Below are positions 25,371-33,449 of a DNA stretch of 41,134 nt, piece after piece (position 1 is the first letter of the stretch; every line of letters begins with the position of its first letter). Origin of the DNA: Gammaproteobacteria bacterium (GTDB taxonomy: Bacteria > Pseudomonadota > Gammaproteobacteria > UBA1113); assembly GCA_020051015.1 (NCBI GenBank), contig JAGVJQ010000102.1, forward strand, positions 1 to 41,134, written 5' to 3'. Below the pieces are notes generated by a model. The model was not told the DNA's origin. It saw nothing but the letters and a program-made list of their open reading frames with translations, and did no database searches. A program made the translations under genes and the position numbers.

Positions 25371-26723
25371 ATGAAACAACAGTTGCATATCAAAACAAAT
25401 ATATCATTAAGCTTGTCGCCAAAAATGCTGCAAGCTCTTGATATGTTGCAATTAAATAATATTGAATTACAACAATTACTCGAACCCATTTTAACGAAAA
25501 ATCCATTTTTAATTAAAGAGGATATTGCCGAAGAAAGTACCGTCCCAGTTGAAAATGATGCTACAGAAATGAGTTGGGATGATTACACTTTTTCAGCATT
25601 TCATTCTAATGATGATAAAGTCATGGAGTATGAAGATCATTATCTTGATGATCCTAAACATGCCTTACTATGGCAGTTAAATTCGCATATATTTTCTGAT
25701 AATGACACCATCATTGCAATGGCTATTATTGACAGCTTAGATGAGCATGGCTATTTGACTGCGAGTAATCAAGAATTATACGATGTCTTAATGGAATATA
25801 TCCCTAATGTTGCTAAACACCAAATTGAACATGTACGACATAAAATTATGGATATCGAACCTTATGGTATTGCAAGTAGGACTTTACCCGAGTTTTTAGT
25901 TTATCAATTAGTAAAAACCACTAATCGCTCACCGTTGCAAGATCTCGCCATTGAGTTAATTGATAAACAAATTAACGCTATTGCGCATTTTGATTTAAAA
26001 CAGTTAATCAAAGAAACCCATCGATCAAAAGAAGAATTACTTGCTGCATTGACACAAATTCGTCAATTACGTGCTCGCCCATGGTCATATGAATTTGATA
26101 GTCACCCCATACCACAACCCGATTTATTATTAATAAAACAAGCAGGAAAATTACTGGTTAAAATGAATTCGCAAACATTGCCTAAAGTATATTTTGATGC
26201 CAATTATTATAATGAAATTGCGAACAATATTGCCGATAAACAATTTTTTATTTCTGCCTATAAAGAAGCACAAGAAGTTATTAGCAATCTAACTAAACGA
26301 AGTCAAACATTACTTAACATTGCGCAAACCATTGTCGAATATCAAGTTGACTATTTAAATGAGGTTGGCGCATTAAATCCACTTGATTTACAAACCTTAA
26401 GTAACATTACTGGATTACACATATCGACTATTTCACGTGCAATTAAAAATAAATTACTAGCTACCTCGCATGGTGTCATTGAATTAAAGCAATTACTGTC
26501 GCATTCAGTATCAAAAGAATCAGATGAATCATCACATTTTATACAAGAAAAAATTCAAGCTATTATTGCTCAAGAAAATACGAGTAATCCATTATCTGAT
26601 CAAGATATTGTCACGTTATTACATGATCGACATCATTTAAAAATTGCGCGACGCACGGTTGCCAAGTATCGAACACAATTAGGTATTTTACCCGCATCGT
26701 TGCGCAGACATACGCCGCTGTAA
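25371..26723 (+). CDS. rpoN: RNA polymerase sigma-54 factor
   Basis: RpoN directs RNA polymerase to -24/-12 promoters that need an AAA+ activator. The 450-aa product has the Gln/Leu-rich region I (LSLSPKMLQALDMLQLNNIE), then an acidic linker (about residues 45-95) and the core-binding domain. The helix-turn-helix contains GLHISTISRAIKNKLL, and the RpoN box ARRTVAKYR is at about 426-434. It is slightly short of E. coli's 477 aa, all in the linker. hpf follows 184 bp downstream, the conserved rpoN-hpf pair, but lptB (upstream) and ptsN (downstream) are absent. No activator gene or clear sigma-54 promoter is in the window. Confidence 0.95.
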   Translation: MKQQLHIKTNISLSLSPKMLQALDMLQLNNIELQQLLEPILTKNPFLIKEDIAEESTVPVENDATEMSWDDYTFSAFHSNDDKVMEYEDHYLDDPKHALLWQLNSHIFSDNDTIIAMAIIDSLDEHGYLTASNQELYDVLMEYIPNVAKHQIEHVRHKIMDIEPYGIASRTLPEFLVYQLVKTTNRSPLQDLAIELIDKQINAIAHFDLKQLIKETHRSKEELLAALTQIRQLRARPWSYEFDSHPIPQPDLLLIKQAGKLLVKMNSQTLPKVYFDANYYNEIANNIADKQFFISAYKEAQEVISNLTKRSQTLLNIAQTIVEYQVDYLNEVGALNPLDLQTLSNITGLHISTISRAIKNKLLATSHGVIELKQLLSHSVSKESDESSHFIQEKIQAIIAQENTSNPLSDQDIVTLLHDRHHLKIARRTVAKYRTQLGILPASLRRHTPL

Positions 26724-26775
26724 GAGATTGGCCACACATCCAGGCAATAAAATATATTTTTTTGCAAAAACACCT

Positions 26776-26800
26776 TTAGCACACAACAAGTTAGTGCTAA
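26776..26800. promoter_or_regulatory. Inverted repeat TTAGCAC-N11-GTGCTAA before hpf
   Basis: A perfect 7-bp inverted repeat with an 11-nt centre lies between rpoN and hpf. The half-sites equal those of the HrcA operator CIRCE (TTAGCACTC-N9-GAGTGCTAA), but the spacing is 2 nt shorter and the two inner bases differ. Its role is uncertain: operator, or mRNA hairpin. Confidence 0.35.
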
Positions 26801-26846
26801 GCTGTAATTAAGGGAATAAGAAAAACCCTCGTTAAGTAGGGGTTAC

Positions 26847-26858
26847 TGGCAATTGCCA
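26847..26858. promoter_or_regulatory. Perfect 12-bp palindrome before hpf
   Basis: TGGCAATTGCCA lies about 20 bp upstream of a TATAAT (26879-26884) that would serve hpf. A palindrome in this position suits a repressor or activator site, but no regulator can be named. Confidence 0.4.
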
Positions 26859-26907
26859 ATAGCCCCGATGGTTTCATTTATAATAATATTATAGTAAGGA
26901 GTTAATT

Positions 26908-27207
26908 ATGAGTTTAGATATGCCAATTAACTTTACAGGCCATCATGTCGAAGTAACTGATCCTTTACGCGAATTTACTATTAAAAAATTCAATCGTTTG
27001 CAAAGACACTTTGATCATATCATTAGTATCAATGTTACTTTTGAAGTTGAAAAATTAAGCCAAATCGCGAAAGCAACAATAAATGCAGCTGGTAAAGCAT
27101 TTCATGCTGATTCTAGCTCTGCTAATATGTATGAATCGATTGATGCCTTAGTTGATAAATTAGATCGACAAATCAAAGAACATCGCAAAAAACAAACTGA
27201 ACATTAA
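26908..27207 (+). CDS. hpf: Ribosome hibernation-promoting factor, short form
   Basis: HPF binds the decoding centre of idle 30S subunits and promotes ribosome dimerisation in stationary phase. The 99-aa product is the short gammaproteobacterial form. It has the beta-alpha-beta core (INFTGHHVEVTDPLREFTIK) and the basic second helix region ending YESIDALVDKLDRQIKEHR. AAGGAG five bases before the ATG is one of the strongest ribosome-binding sites in the window. It follows rpoN, the usual partner gene, and ends in a bidirectional terminator. Confidence 0.95.
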   Translation: MSLDMPINFTGHHVEVTDPLREFTIKKFNRLQRHFDHIISINVTFEVEKLSQIAKATINAAGKAFHADSSSANMYESIDALVDKLDRQIKEHRKKQTEH

Positions 27208-27232
27208 AAATTTAAAATTTTTTAATTTATAT

Positions 27233-27260
27233 AAAAAGGCGTAGTTAATACGCCTTTTTT
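27233..27260. terminator. Bidirectional terminator between hpf and recG
   Basis: AAAGGCGTA and TACGCCTTT form a 9-bp stem with a 5-nt loop, with T-runs on the 3' side of both strands. It serves hpf on the plus strand and the converging pilus-recG unit on the minus strand. Confidence 0.85.
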
Positions 27261-27325
27261 GTGCGTAATTGAATATCAATTTTAGGCGCAAATTGCATAG
27301 ATTACATTAAAAATCAGTCCTGACA

Positions 27326-27371
27326 GCCCCCTCTCCCCCAACCCCTCCCCCACTTCGTGGGGGAGGGGAGC
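27326..27371. repeat. C/G-rich hairpin element, copy 2
   Basis: Same family as 19596 and 37053. The tip of the stem here is ACTTCGT, where copy 3 has GCTTCGC: a paired A-T to G-C change. It begins 10 nt past the recG stop on the minus strand. Confidence 0.85.
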
Positions 27372-27381
27372 ATAATCGAAC

Positions 27382-29475
27382 TTAAACATGTCCATATACT
27401 TCAGCCATGCCGATCCAACGTTGAATTAACGATTGAATTAATGCTGGATGTTGCTGTTGCATCATTGCCGCCGCTTGTTGCACATGTGGTAGCAATTTAT
27501 TATCGCGCTGTAAATCTGCAATCCGCATTTGCATCACCCCCGTTTGCCGTGTCCCTAAAATTTCACCCGGGCCACGTAATGTTAAATCCCGTTCTGCAAT
27601 CACAAAACCATCATTGGTTTCACGCATGACGGCAAGTCGTTCTTTTGCTAGTTCAGATAAAGGGGCTTGATACAGCAACACACAAAAACTATCTAAATGC
27701 CCACGGCCAACGCGGCCACGCAATTGATGTAATTGTGATAATCCTAAACGTTCTGGATTTTCAATAATCATTAAACTGGCGTTTGGTACATCAACCCCCA
27801 CTTCAATCACAGTTGTTGCGACTAAGACATCAATCTCACCTGCTTTAAACGCTAGCATGATATTTTCTTTTTCTGATGGCGTTAAACGACCATGAATCAA
27901 ACTCACTCTAATATCATTGCCTAATTGCTCTTGTAGTGTCGTTGTTGTCGTTTCGGCTGCTTGATAATCCAATTGTTCTGATTCGTCAATCAAGGTACAA
28001 ACCCAATAAACTTGGCAGCGACGCTCACAAGCATGTTTCACTTTTTCAATGACTTCTTCGCGTCGTTGATTTGGAACAACCACTGTATTAACGGGTTTAC
28101 GGCCCGGAGGTAGTTCATCAATGATAGACACATCCAAGTCAGCATAAGCAGTCATGGTTAATGTTCGTGGAATAGGTGTAGCGGTCATGATCAACTGATG
28201 CGGAAAATTATTTTCCTCAGTGCCTTTATTGCGTAAAGCTAAACGTTGCTCGACACCAAAACGATGTTGTTCATCCACCACAATCAACCCTAATTTAGCA
28301 AAATTGACTTGCTTTTGAAATAACGCATGCGTACCAACAATGATTTGATGCTTCCCGCTTTCAATGGCTGCTAATGCATTTGTTTTAGCTTTACCCGTTA
28401 ATTTGCCAGTTAACCAACCCACCTCGATACCAAATGGCGTTAACCAACGATGTAAAGTTTGATAATGTTGCTCAGCTAAAATTTCAGTGGGCGCCATCAT
28501 CGTTGCTTGCCAACCATTTTCAACGGCTAGTAACATGGCTAGTGCTGCCACAACCGTTTTACCGGATCCGACATCACCTTGCACTAATCGTAACATCGGT
28601 CGCGCTATGCTCATATCGGTAGCGATTTCATCAAATACGCGATTTTGTGCATTGGTCAGTTTAAAGGGCAACGCCGTTAAAAAAGCAGGAATAACTGTAT
28701 TTCTTGCTGCCAAAACGGGCGCATGATTTTTTTGAATCTGCTCTCGAAATAATCTTAAACTTAATTGATGAGCTAATAATTCTTCAAACGCCAAACGTTG
28801 TTGCGATGGATGGGTTCCTTCCATTAATTGTGCCAAATTTGCTTCTGGCGGTGGGCGATGCACATATTGCAATGCATCAATCAATGAAGGCAGTGCAAAC
28901 CGCTCGCGTACTGAGACCGGAATTAATTCTAAACCTTCATTGATATCTGGCAAGATATTTAATACTTGTTCTGAAATACGGCGCCACGTCGTTTGACTAA
29001 CACCTTCGGTTGAGGGATAAATTGGCGTAAAAGTGGCATTCATGGCTGGAATATATTGACTATCAACAATACGGTATTCTGGATGAATTAACTCTAAACC
29101 ATAACGCCCATGTCGAACTTCGCCATAACATAAAATTCGCGCGCCCATTTTCAATTGTTGCTTTTGCTTCGCATTAAAATAAAACATTCGAATATAGCAA
29201 TTGCCGGTACCATCGGTAATTTGAGTGATTAATTGTAATCTTGGTTTATATAATTGTTGTTGGCTGGTGATAGTACCCTGCAATACTGCTTCATCACCAA
29301 CACGTAAATCTCGAATGGGAGTTAGATGCGTCCGATCTTGATAACGTAATGGCAAGTGAAATAAAATATCTTGCAGCGTATTAATACCTAATTTTGCTAG
29401 CGCATGTGAAATTCGCTTACCAATGCCGGTGGCTTGTTCGCACGAAGTTGTCAGTAATGAAAAAGATGTTTGCAT
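27382..29475 (-). CDS. recG: ATP-dependent DNA helicase RecG
   Basis: RecG remodels stalled replication forks and Holliday junctions. The 697-aa product has the N-terminal wedge/OB domain (about residues 40-200) and the helicase core with GDVGSGKTVVAALA (Walker A). Further motifs are MMAPTEILAEQH (Ia), VVDEQHRFGV (DExH-type motif II), MTATPIPRTL (III) and QLRGRVGRG (VI). The length equals E. coli (693 aa). Its ATG is only 9 nt past the last pilin gene, with no Shine-Dalgarno or terminator between, so it looks like the tail gene of the pilus unit, an unusual neighbourhood. Confidence 0.96.
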   Translation of the reverse strand: MQTSFSLLTTSCEQATGIGKRISHALAKLGINTLQDILFHLPLRYQDRTHLTPIRDLRVGDEAVLQGTITSQQQLYKPRLQLITQITDGTGNCYIRMFYFNAKQKQQLKMGARILCYGEVRHGRYGLELIHPEYRIVDSQYIPAMNATFTPIYPSTEGVSQTTWRRISEQVLNILPDINEGLELIPVSVRERFALPSLIDALQYVHRPPPEANLAQLMEGTHPSQQRLAFEELLAHQLSLRLFREQIQKNHAPVLAARNTVIPAFLTALPFKLTNAQNRVFDEIATDMSIARPMLRLVQGDVGSGKTVVAALAMLLAVENGWQATMMAPTEILAEQHYQTLHRWLTPFGIEVGWLTGKLTGKAKTNALAAIESGKHQIIVGTHALFQKQVNFAKLGLIVVDEQHRFGVEQRLALRNKGTEENNFPHQLIMTATPIPRTLTMTAYADLDVSIIDELPPGRKPVNTVVVPNQRREEVIEKVKHACERRCQVYWVCTLIDESEQLDYQAAETTTTTLQEQLGNDIRVSLIHGRLTPSEKENIMLAFKAGEIDVLVATTVIEVGVDVPNASLMIIENPERLGLSQLHQLRGRVGRGHLDSFCVLLYQAPLSELAKERLAVMRETNDGFVIAERDLTLRGPGEILGTRQTGVMQMRIADLQRDNKLLPHVQQAAAMMQQQHPALIQSLIQRWIGMAEVYGHV

Positions 29476-29484
29476 AAAAATAAT

Positions 29485-30297
29485 TTAGTTATTTGATTGA
29501 TAAACAGTTTGCGCGTTAATACCAGGACAATTGATTATCGCTGTGCCATTTTGGGATTGGATAGTTTTCCATTCATCTGCTCGTGGCGCATATTGTCCCG
29601 CAAAAGCTGCCAATTGATTAACCTGACCTTGATTGGCAACTACGTTAGTAGCAACGGGCCCCCAATTGGCTGGCGAAATGCGCCATATCATACATACATC
29701 TTGTTGACTGCCAGTAAGACAAATATTGTCAAACGGATCATTAATATTCGTTTCCCAACCTACACCTGGAAAATAGCTGGCCGCCTCTTTCTCAAATGTT
29801 ACTGCTGTTGGTTGTAATGCAGCCATATATTTTTGAAATAATGGCGAAGCAACTATTTGCGCCCCACTTTTACCTTTTAGGCTCCCTAAAAAGGATGATG
29901 ACATAGGAAGACCGATAGAGACGATGGGAACACCGGTTACTATACTCACATTAATGGTGTAATTGACAATACCCGATTGCGCAGGAGCAAGCAAAAATGG
30001 ATTAACAATAGTAAAAGAATCATTACAATACTGAGCATCTTTTGCTGAGAAACCTGTATAACTCGGAAGTGAGGAAGGACATAGTAATTGTATATGTTGT
30101 TGTTGCATATCAGCACAATGCTCTAAATAAAGCTGAGAACCATATTCGGCTATTAACTGTACCGCTGTTTTCGCTTCTTGGATATTACGTGCTTGCTGAT
30201 AACGCTGGAATTGATTAGTCGCAACAACAAGAATCAAAGCAATCACCACAATCACCAATAAGGTTTCGATGAGGGTGAGTGCTTTGATCTTGTTCAT
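29485..30297 (-). CDS. Divergent type IV prepilin-like protein
   Basis: The 270-aa product opens with a prepilin head, KALTLIETLLVIVVIALILV. The residue before the likely cleavage site is Ala rather than Gly, and Glu5 of the mature protein is present. The remaining 210 residues are unrelated to the three adjacent PilS-like pilins. They carry Cys at several positions and are long for a major pilin, suggesting a minor or tip pilin. It begins 4 nt after the preceding pilin stop and ends 9 nt before recG. Function within the pilus is inferred from the head and position. Confidence 0.75.
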   Translation of the reverse strand: MNKIKALTLIETLLVIVVIALILVVATNQFQRYQQARNIQEAKTAVQLIAEYGSQLYLEHCADMQQQHIQLLCPSSLPSYTGFSAKDAQYCNDSFTIVNPFLLAPAQSGIVNYTINVSIVTGVPIVSIGLPMSSSFLGSLKGKSGAQIVASPLFQKYMAALQPTAVTFEKEAASYFPGVGWETNINDPFDNICLTGSQQDVCMIWRISPANWGPVATNVVANQGQVNQLAAFAGQYAPRADEWKTIQSQNGTAIINCPGINAQTVYQSNN

Positions 30298-30301
30298 AGT
30301 A

Positions 30302-30832
30302 TTACTGAGTTATCGCATAAAATACTTCTACATTGGTATTCTTAGAAGTACATGGATTTCCGCTAGTAGAGGGGGTCGGAGTTATTGACTCGCCAGCCGC
30401 ACTAGAAATCGTTGCAGCAAGTTTATTGACGACTTGCTCACAAGATTGAACATCAGGTACCACCATTGAAACAGTGGCCTGCCCAGAAGCACCGGATATA
30501 CTAATAGCCGTATTCCACGGACTTGAAACTTTCGAGGTTGCTGACGATGAATAAGTGCCACCATCAAGATAAGACGCTGGTAAATAACCTTTGCCAACTA
30601 ATTCCGCTACAGACGAGGCATATACACCCGTGCTACCTTGCGAATTATGATAATTCTGTGCCGCGCCCTTCATTGCTGCAAACATATCAACGGCTTGACT
30701 TACTTTCTGGCTATTACTGGCAGATTGATAATAGCGAGTTGCCATAATCAATAAAATAGCGATAATGGCTAACGAAAGCATTAACTCTAATAAACCAATA
30801 CCTTTGGCTTTACATAATTTAATTGACTTCAT
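30302..30832 (-). CDS. Type IVb prepilin, PilS-like (third in tandem)
   Basis: The 176-aa product has the short basic leader MKSIKLCKAKG, then GIGLLELMLSLAIIAIL, a class III signal cut after Gly, with Glu5 conserved (IGLLE). The C-terminal half has the SPW-x-I motif and two widely spaced Cys residues (in VQSCEQ and NPCTSK) that would close the D-region loop. The N-terminal 30 residues are virtually identical to the preceding pilin, showing a tandem duplication. AGGAG seven bases before the ATG is a strong ribosome-binding site. Confidence 0.82.
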   Translation of the reverse strand: MKSIKLCKAKGIGLLELMLSLAIIAILLIMATRYYQSASNSQKVSQAVDMFAAMKGAAQNYHNSQGSTGVYASSVAELVGKGYLPASYLDGGTYSSSATSKVSSPWNTAISISGASGQATVSMVVPDVQSCEQVVNKLAATISSAAGESITPTPSTSGNPCTSKNTNVEVFYAITQ

Positions 30833-30848
30833 TAACTTGCTCCTATGA

Positions 30849-31367
30849 TTAATTTATATAAGTAACACTAACTGAGCCAGAATCACATTTACTTACATAT
30901 TCGCCTACAGAGGTATTAATTGTACCTTGCAACCGATTGGCTAATTGAGTACAAATAGTATCTGGTACGCCAGTTAATACAACAGAATATGAGGAAGAAA
31001 CTGAAGTAGTGGTTCCGCTACAACTTGCAGGAGTAGCACCCTGTGATGTTATGGCCGCACCAATACATATCTCACCCGACCATGGGTTAGCACTAGAAGG
31101 ATTACTATACGATTGCGGTAAATAACCATCTTGGACTAAAGTAGCGACGTCTGGAAAAGTCGTCGAATTTGTATTAGCGCTTAGGTAATTCTTCACTCCA
31201 GACTTGACCGCATTAACCATATCCACCGCTGAACTCATGGCCTGACTGTTACTGGCTGATTGATAATAGCGTGTTGCCATAATCAGCAAAATAGCAATAA
31301 TGGCGAGTGATAACATTAATTCCAGCAAACCAATCCCTTTTTGCTTACAAAATCGCAAAGTCTTCAT
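30849..31367 (-). CDS. Type IVb prepilin, PilS-like (second in tandem)
   Basis: The 172-aa product (ATG 31367; a GTG at 31370 is directly upstream in frame) has a leader ending CKQKG, followed by IGLLELMLSLAIIAILLIMA. It shares this head almost exactly with the third pilin but diverges after residue 45. ANPWSGEICIGA gives the NPW motif, with Cys pairs in CIGA, PASCSG, DTICTQ and SKCDSG. GGAG lies about ten bases upstream. A major or alternative pilin subunit is likely. Confidence 0.82.
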   Translation of the reverse strand: MKTLRFCKQKGIGLLELMLSLAIIAILLIMATRYYQSASNSQAMSSAVDMVNAVKSGVKNYLSANTNSTTFPDVATLVQDGYLPQSYSNPSSANPWSGEICIGAAITSQGATPASCSGTTTSVSSSYSVVLTGVPDTICTQLANRLQGTINTSVGEYVSKCDSGSVSVTYIN

Positions 31368-31408
31368 CACATTTTTTCTCCATTAGTTAATAATTAAAAT
31401 ATAGCAAA

Positions 31409-31969
31409 TTATTGCACATACGTAACCGTTATCGTTGATACTGCGCCACAACCATTAGCGGCTTTTTTCTCGCCTTGTGTTGAACCGGTGCTAGTTGCCA
31501 CTATCGTCTCACCTAAGGTCGTATTCAAGGTAGATTTAATTTGGCCATATGCCATATTGCATACTGCACCAGGAATACCCGTTTGTTGCACTGTAAACAT
31601 AGAACCTTTTGGCATAACTGTTATAGTACCGCCCCACGGATTATTATTGATGGTTACTTTATTAGCATTGCCAGACGTTTGTGAGATGCCACCAAAAAGG
31701 CCTGGTAAATAACCATTTTGTACCAGCATTTGTAATACATTTGAGGAAGGAAGGCTTGAATTAGGATTATCGGCTAAATAATTTTCAACGGCTGATTTTA
31801 TGGTGCTATAACTATCAACTAATGAAGTTGCTTCTTGTTCAGTATTGGCGCTGGTATAGTATTTAACAGAAATGACTATCATCACAGCAATAACAGATAT
31901 TGCTAACATAAGCTCTAGCAAGCCAATGCCGTAATTTTTCTTCCTGATTTTTAACAATATCTTTTTCAT
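31409..31969 (-). CDS. Type IVb prepilin, PilS-like (first in tandem)
   Basis: The 186-aa product has a longer basic leader (MKKILLKIRKKNYG) and the head IGLLELMLAISVIAVMIVIS. It keeps the NNPWGGTITV motif and Cys residues at GAVCNMAY and NGCGAVS. Its head is the most divergent of the three. It follows the PilR-like gene by 4 nt. In IncI plasmids pilS directly follows pilR, the same order seen here. Confidence 0.82.
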   Translation of the reverse strand: MKKILLKIRKKNYGIGLLELMLAISVIAVMIVISVKYYTSANTEQEATSLVDSYSTIKSAVENYLADNPNSSLPSSNVLQMLVQNGYLPGLFGGISQTSGNANKVTINNNPWGGTITVMPKGSMFTVQQTGIPGAVCNMAYGQIKSTLNTTLGETIVATSTGSTQGEKKAANGCGAVSTITVTYVQ

Positions 31970-31973
31970 CCGC

Positions 31974-33062
31974 TTAACTCAACGATGACCCAACCGAGTA
32001 TAACCCCATAACCATATAACCTGCAAACATACCAGCAAGTGCTAAAAATACACCACCCAAAATTCTGCCTAATTTACGAACGGTTTGCACGCCCCGCTCA
32101 CCAGCTGCTTTTCCTAATCTGATTAATGCATGTTCAAAACCTTTTGCATCGGCAATGGCTTTTAAACGCACGATATCTTCATCACTAATTAAACCTGTGT
32201 CAAGCACCTCGGCAATATTACCGCGACCACGACCTAGTTTAATTTCCATCATCATTAAATGCCAACTTAAATAAGGTGAAGCTTGTTGCTCTAAAATTTT
32301 TAATGCTTGTTTAAATACCACACCATTGGCAATTAATAACCCTAATGTTTCCATAAAACGCGCAGCGGCTAATTGTCTGTAAATGGTAAAACCAAAAATC
32401 TTATCGAGTGTTGTTCTAATATCACCCACTACGTTTTTTACGGTGATAGCAATACCAACAGTCAACGCAACCAAACCCCCGACAATAAAATACCACCAAT
32501 CTTGTAAAAAATTGGCTAGCATTACTAGGTTTTGGCCATTGCTGGGCCAATCTGATATCGGCTTAATAGATTCAAATTGAGGGAAAACGCTGTGATTCAT
32601 GTAAACCAATACGCCACAACCTGCAACTAATACTACTAAGGGATAAGTTAGTGAGCTGGCTAATGAAGAAAATGTTTCAGACTTTTTACCCATCGACTCT
32701 GCAGCCATGCGAATATTTTGCCCCAAGGTACCACCTTGTTCACCTGCCTTAACTAATTCAATCACTGCCGGCGCAAACCAACCTTCCATCCCGTCGGCGA
32801 TAGCACGCCCTTGTGATACTTTTAAACTGATATGATCAGCTACATTACGTTTAGGACCTTTTTCTACTCGACCAATAACTTCAACCGCTTTATTTGCAGG
32901 CACCCCATCGTCAACCAAGGTGGCTAAATCTTCTAAAAAGGCTTGTTGTTCCGCGGTAGAAAACGTTAATTTTTCAATAAAACGCCCAATATCAAACGAT
33001 GTTTTTGCTTTAGTCGTTTTTTGTGTTCGTATCGGTGGTCGATTTGCTGGCCTGGTTGCCAT
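31974..33062 (-). CDS. Type IVb pilus inner-membrane platform protein, PilR/GspF-like
   Basis: The 362-aa product has a basic N-terminus, then a GspF-type domain (TFSTAEQQAFLEDLATLVDD, about residues 33-52), and GEQGGTLGQNI at about 116-126. Three membrane segments follow, near residues 140-165, 195-220 and 340-360. Such proteins form the inner-membrane platform moved by the assembly ATPase. The length fits PilR of the R64 thin pilus. GAGGT five bases before the ATG supports this start. A 225-bp palindromic element separates it from the ATPase gene. Confidence 0.82.
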   Translation of the reverse strand: MATRPANRPPIRTQKTTKAKTSFDIGRFIEKLTFSTAEQQAFLEDLATLVDDGVPANKAVEVIGRVEKGPKRNVADHISLKVSQGRAIADGMEGWFAPAVIELVKAGEQGGTLGQNIRMAAESMGKKSETFSSLASSLTYPLVVLVAGCGVLVYMNHSVFPQFESIKPISDWPSNGQNLVMLANFLQDWWYFIVGGLVALTVGIAITVKNVVGDIRTTLDKIFGFTIYRQLAAARFMETLGLLIANGVVFKQALKILEQQASPYLSWHLMMMEIKLGRGRGNIAEVLDTGLISDEDIVRLKAIADAKGFEHALIRLGKAAGERGVQTVRKLGRILGGVFLALAGMFAGYMVMGLYSVGSSLS

Positions 33063-33201
33063 AATTACCTCGATATAGGGTATATTTTTAGTCTATCTCA
33101 AATAAATCATATCAGTCTAGTAAAATGTTAATTTTTATAGGTTTATTTAAAATGACTTGACAAATAAGAGTATCGCATCTTGTGGTAAAAAATGTAGAAA
33201 T

Positions 33202-33426
33202 GTAGCCCGTATTAAAGCGGGAAAAATGCGTAATAGTGATTATTCAAGTAACTAACAAGATGCCAACATCGAGAACATTCACGAAAATAGCGTAATACGG
33301 GATCGGTGGTTGTTCATAGTACGATCCCGTATTACGCTCTTATAGTGAATAATTTTGTTATCGTCATTTTTTAAACGTAATGAAAATTCAAAATTCAACC
33401 ATTTTTTCCGCTTTAATACGGGCTAC
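33202..33426. repeat. GTAGCCCGTATTA element, copy 3 (225 bp)
   Basis: Its ends are identical to copy 1 and its length is the same, with central AGCGTAATACGGGATC and GATCCCGTATTACGCT arms but a different interior. It lies inside the pilus unit, in the 387-bp gap between the ATPase and PilR-like genes. The remaining 139 bp (33063-33201) hold the PilR ribosome-binding site and nothing else I can name. Confidence 0.9.
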
Positions 33427-33449
33427 ATAGATATATTCGGGTTATATTT

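Noticed and set aside
26776..26800. A true CIRCE (HrcA) operator before hpf
   Set aside because: The half-sites match over 7 bp, but the spacing is 2 nt short and the inner TC/GA bases are absent; kept only as a generic inverted repeat.
23764..33426. CRISPR array or phase-variable invertible promoter
   Set aside because: The three elements are kilobases apart with arms in inverted pairs, not short regular direct repeats, and no recombinase gene is present.
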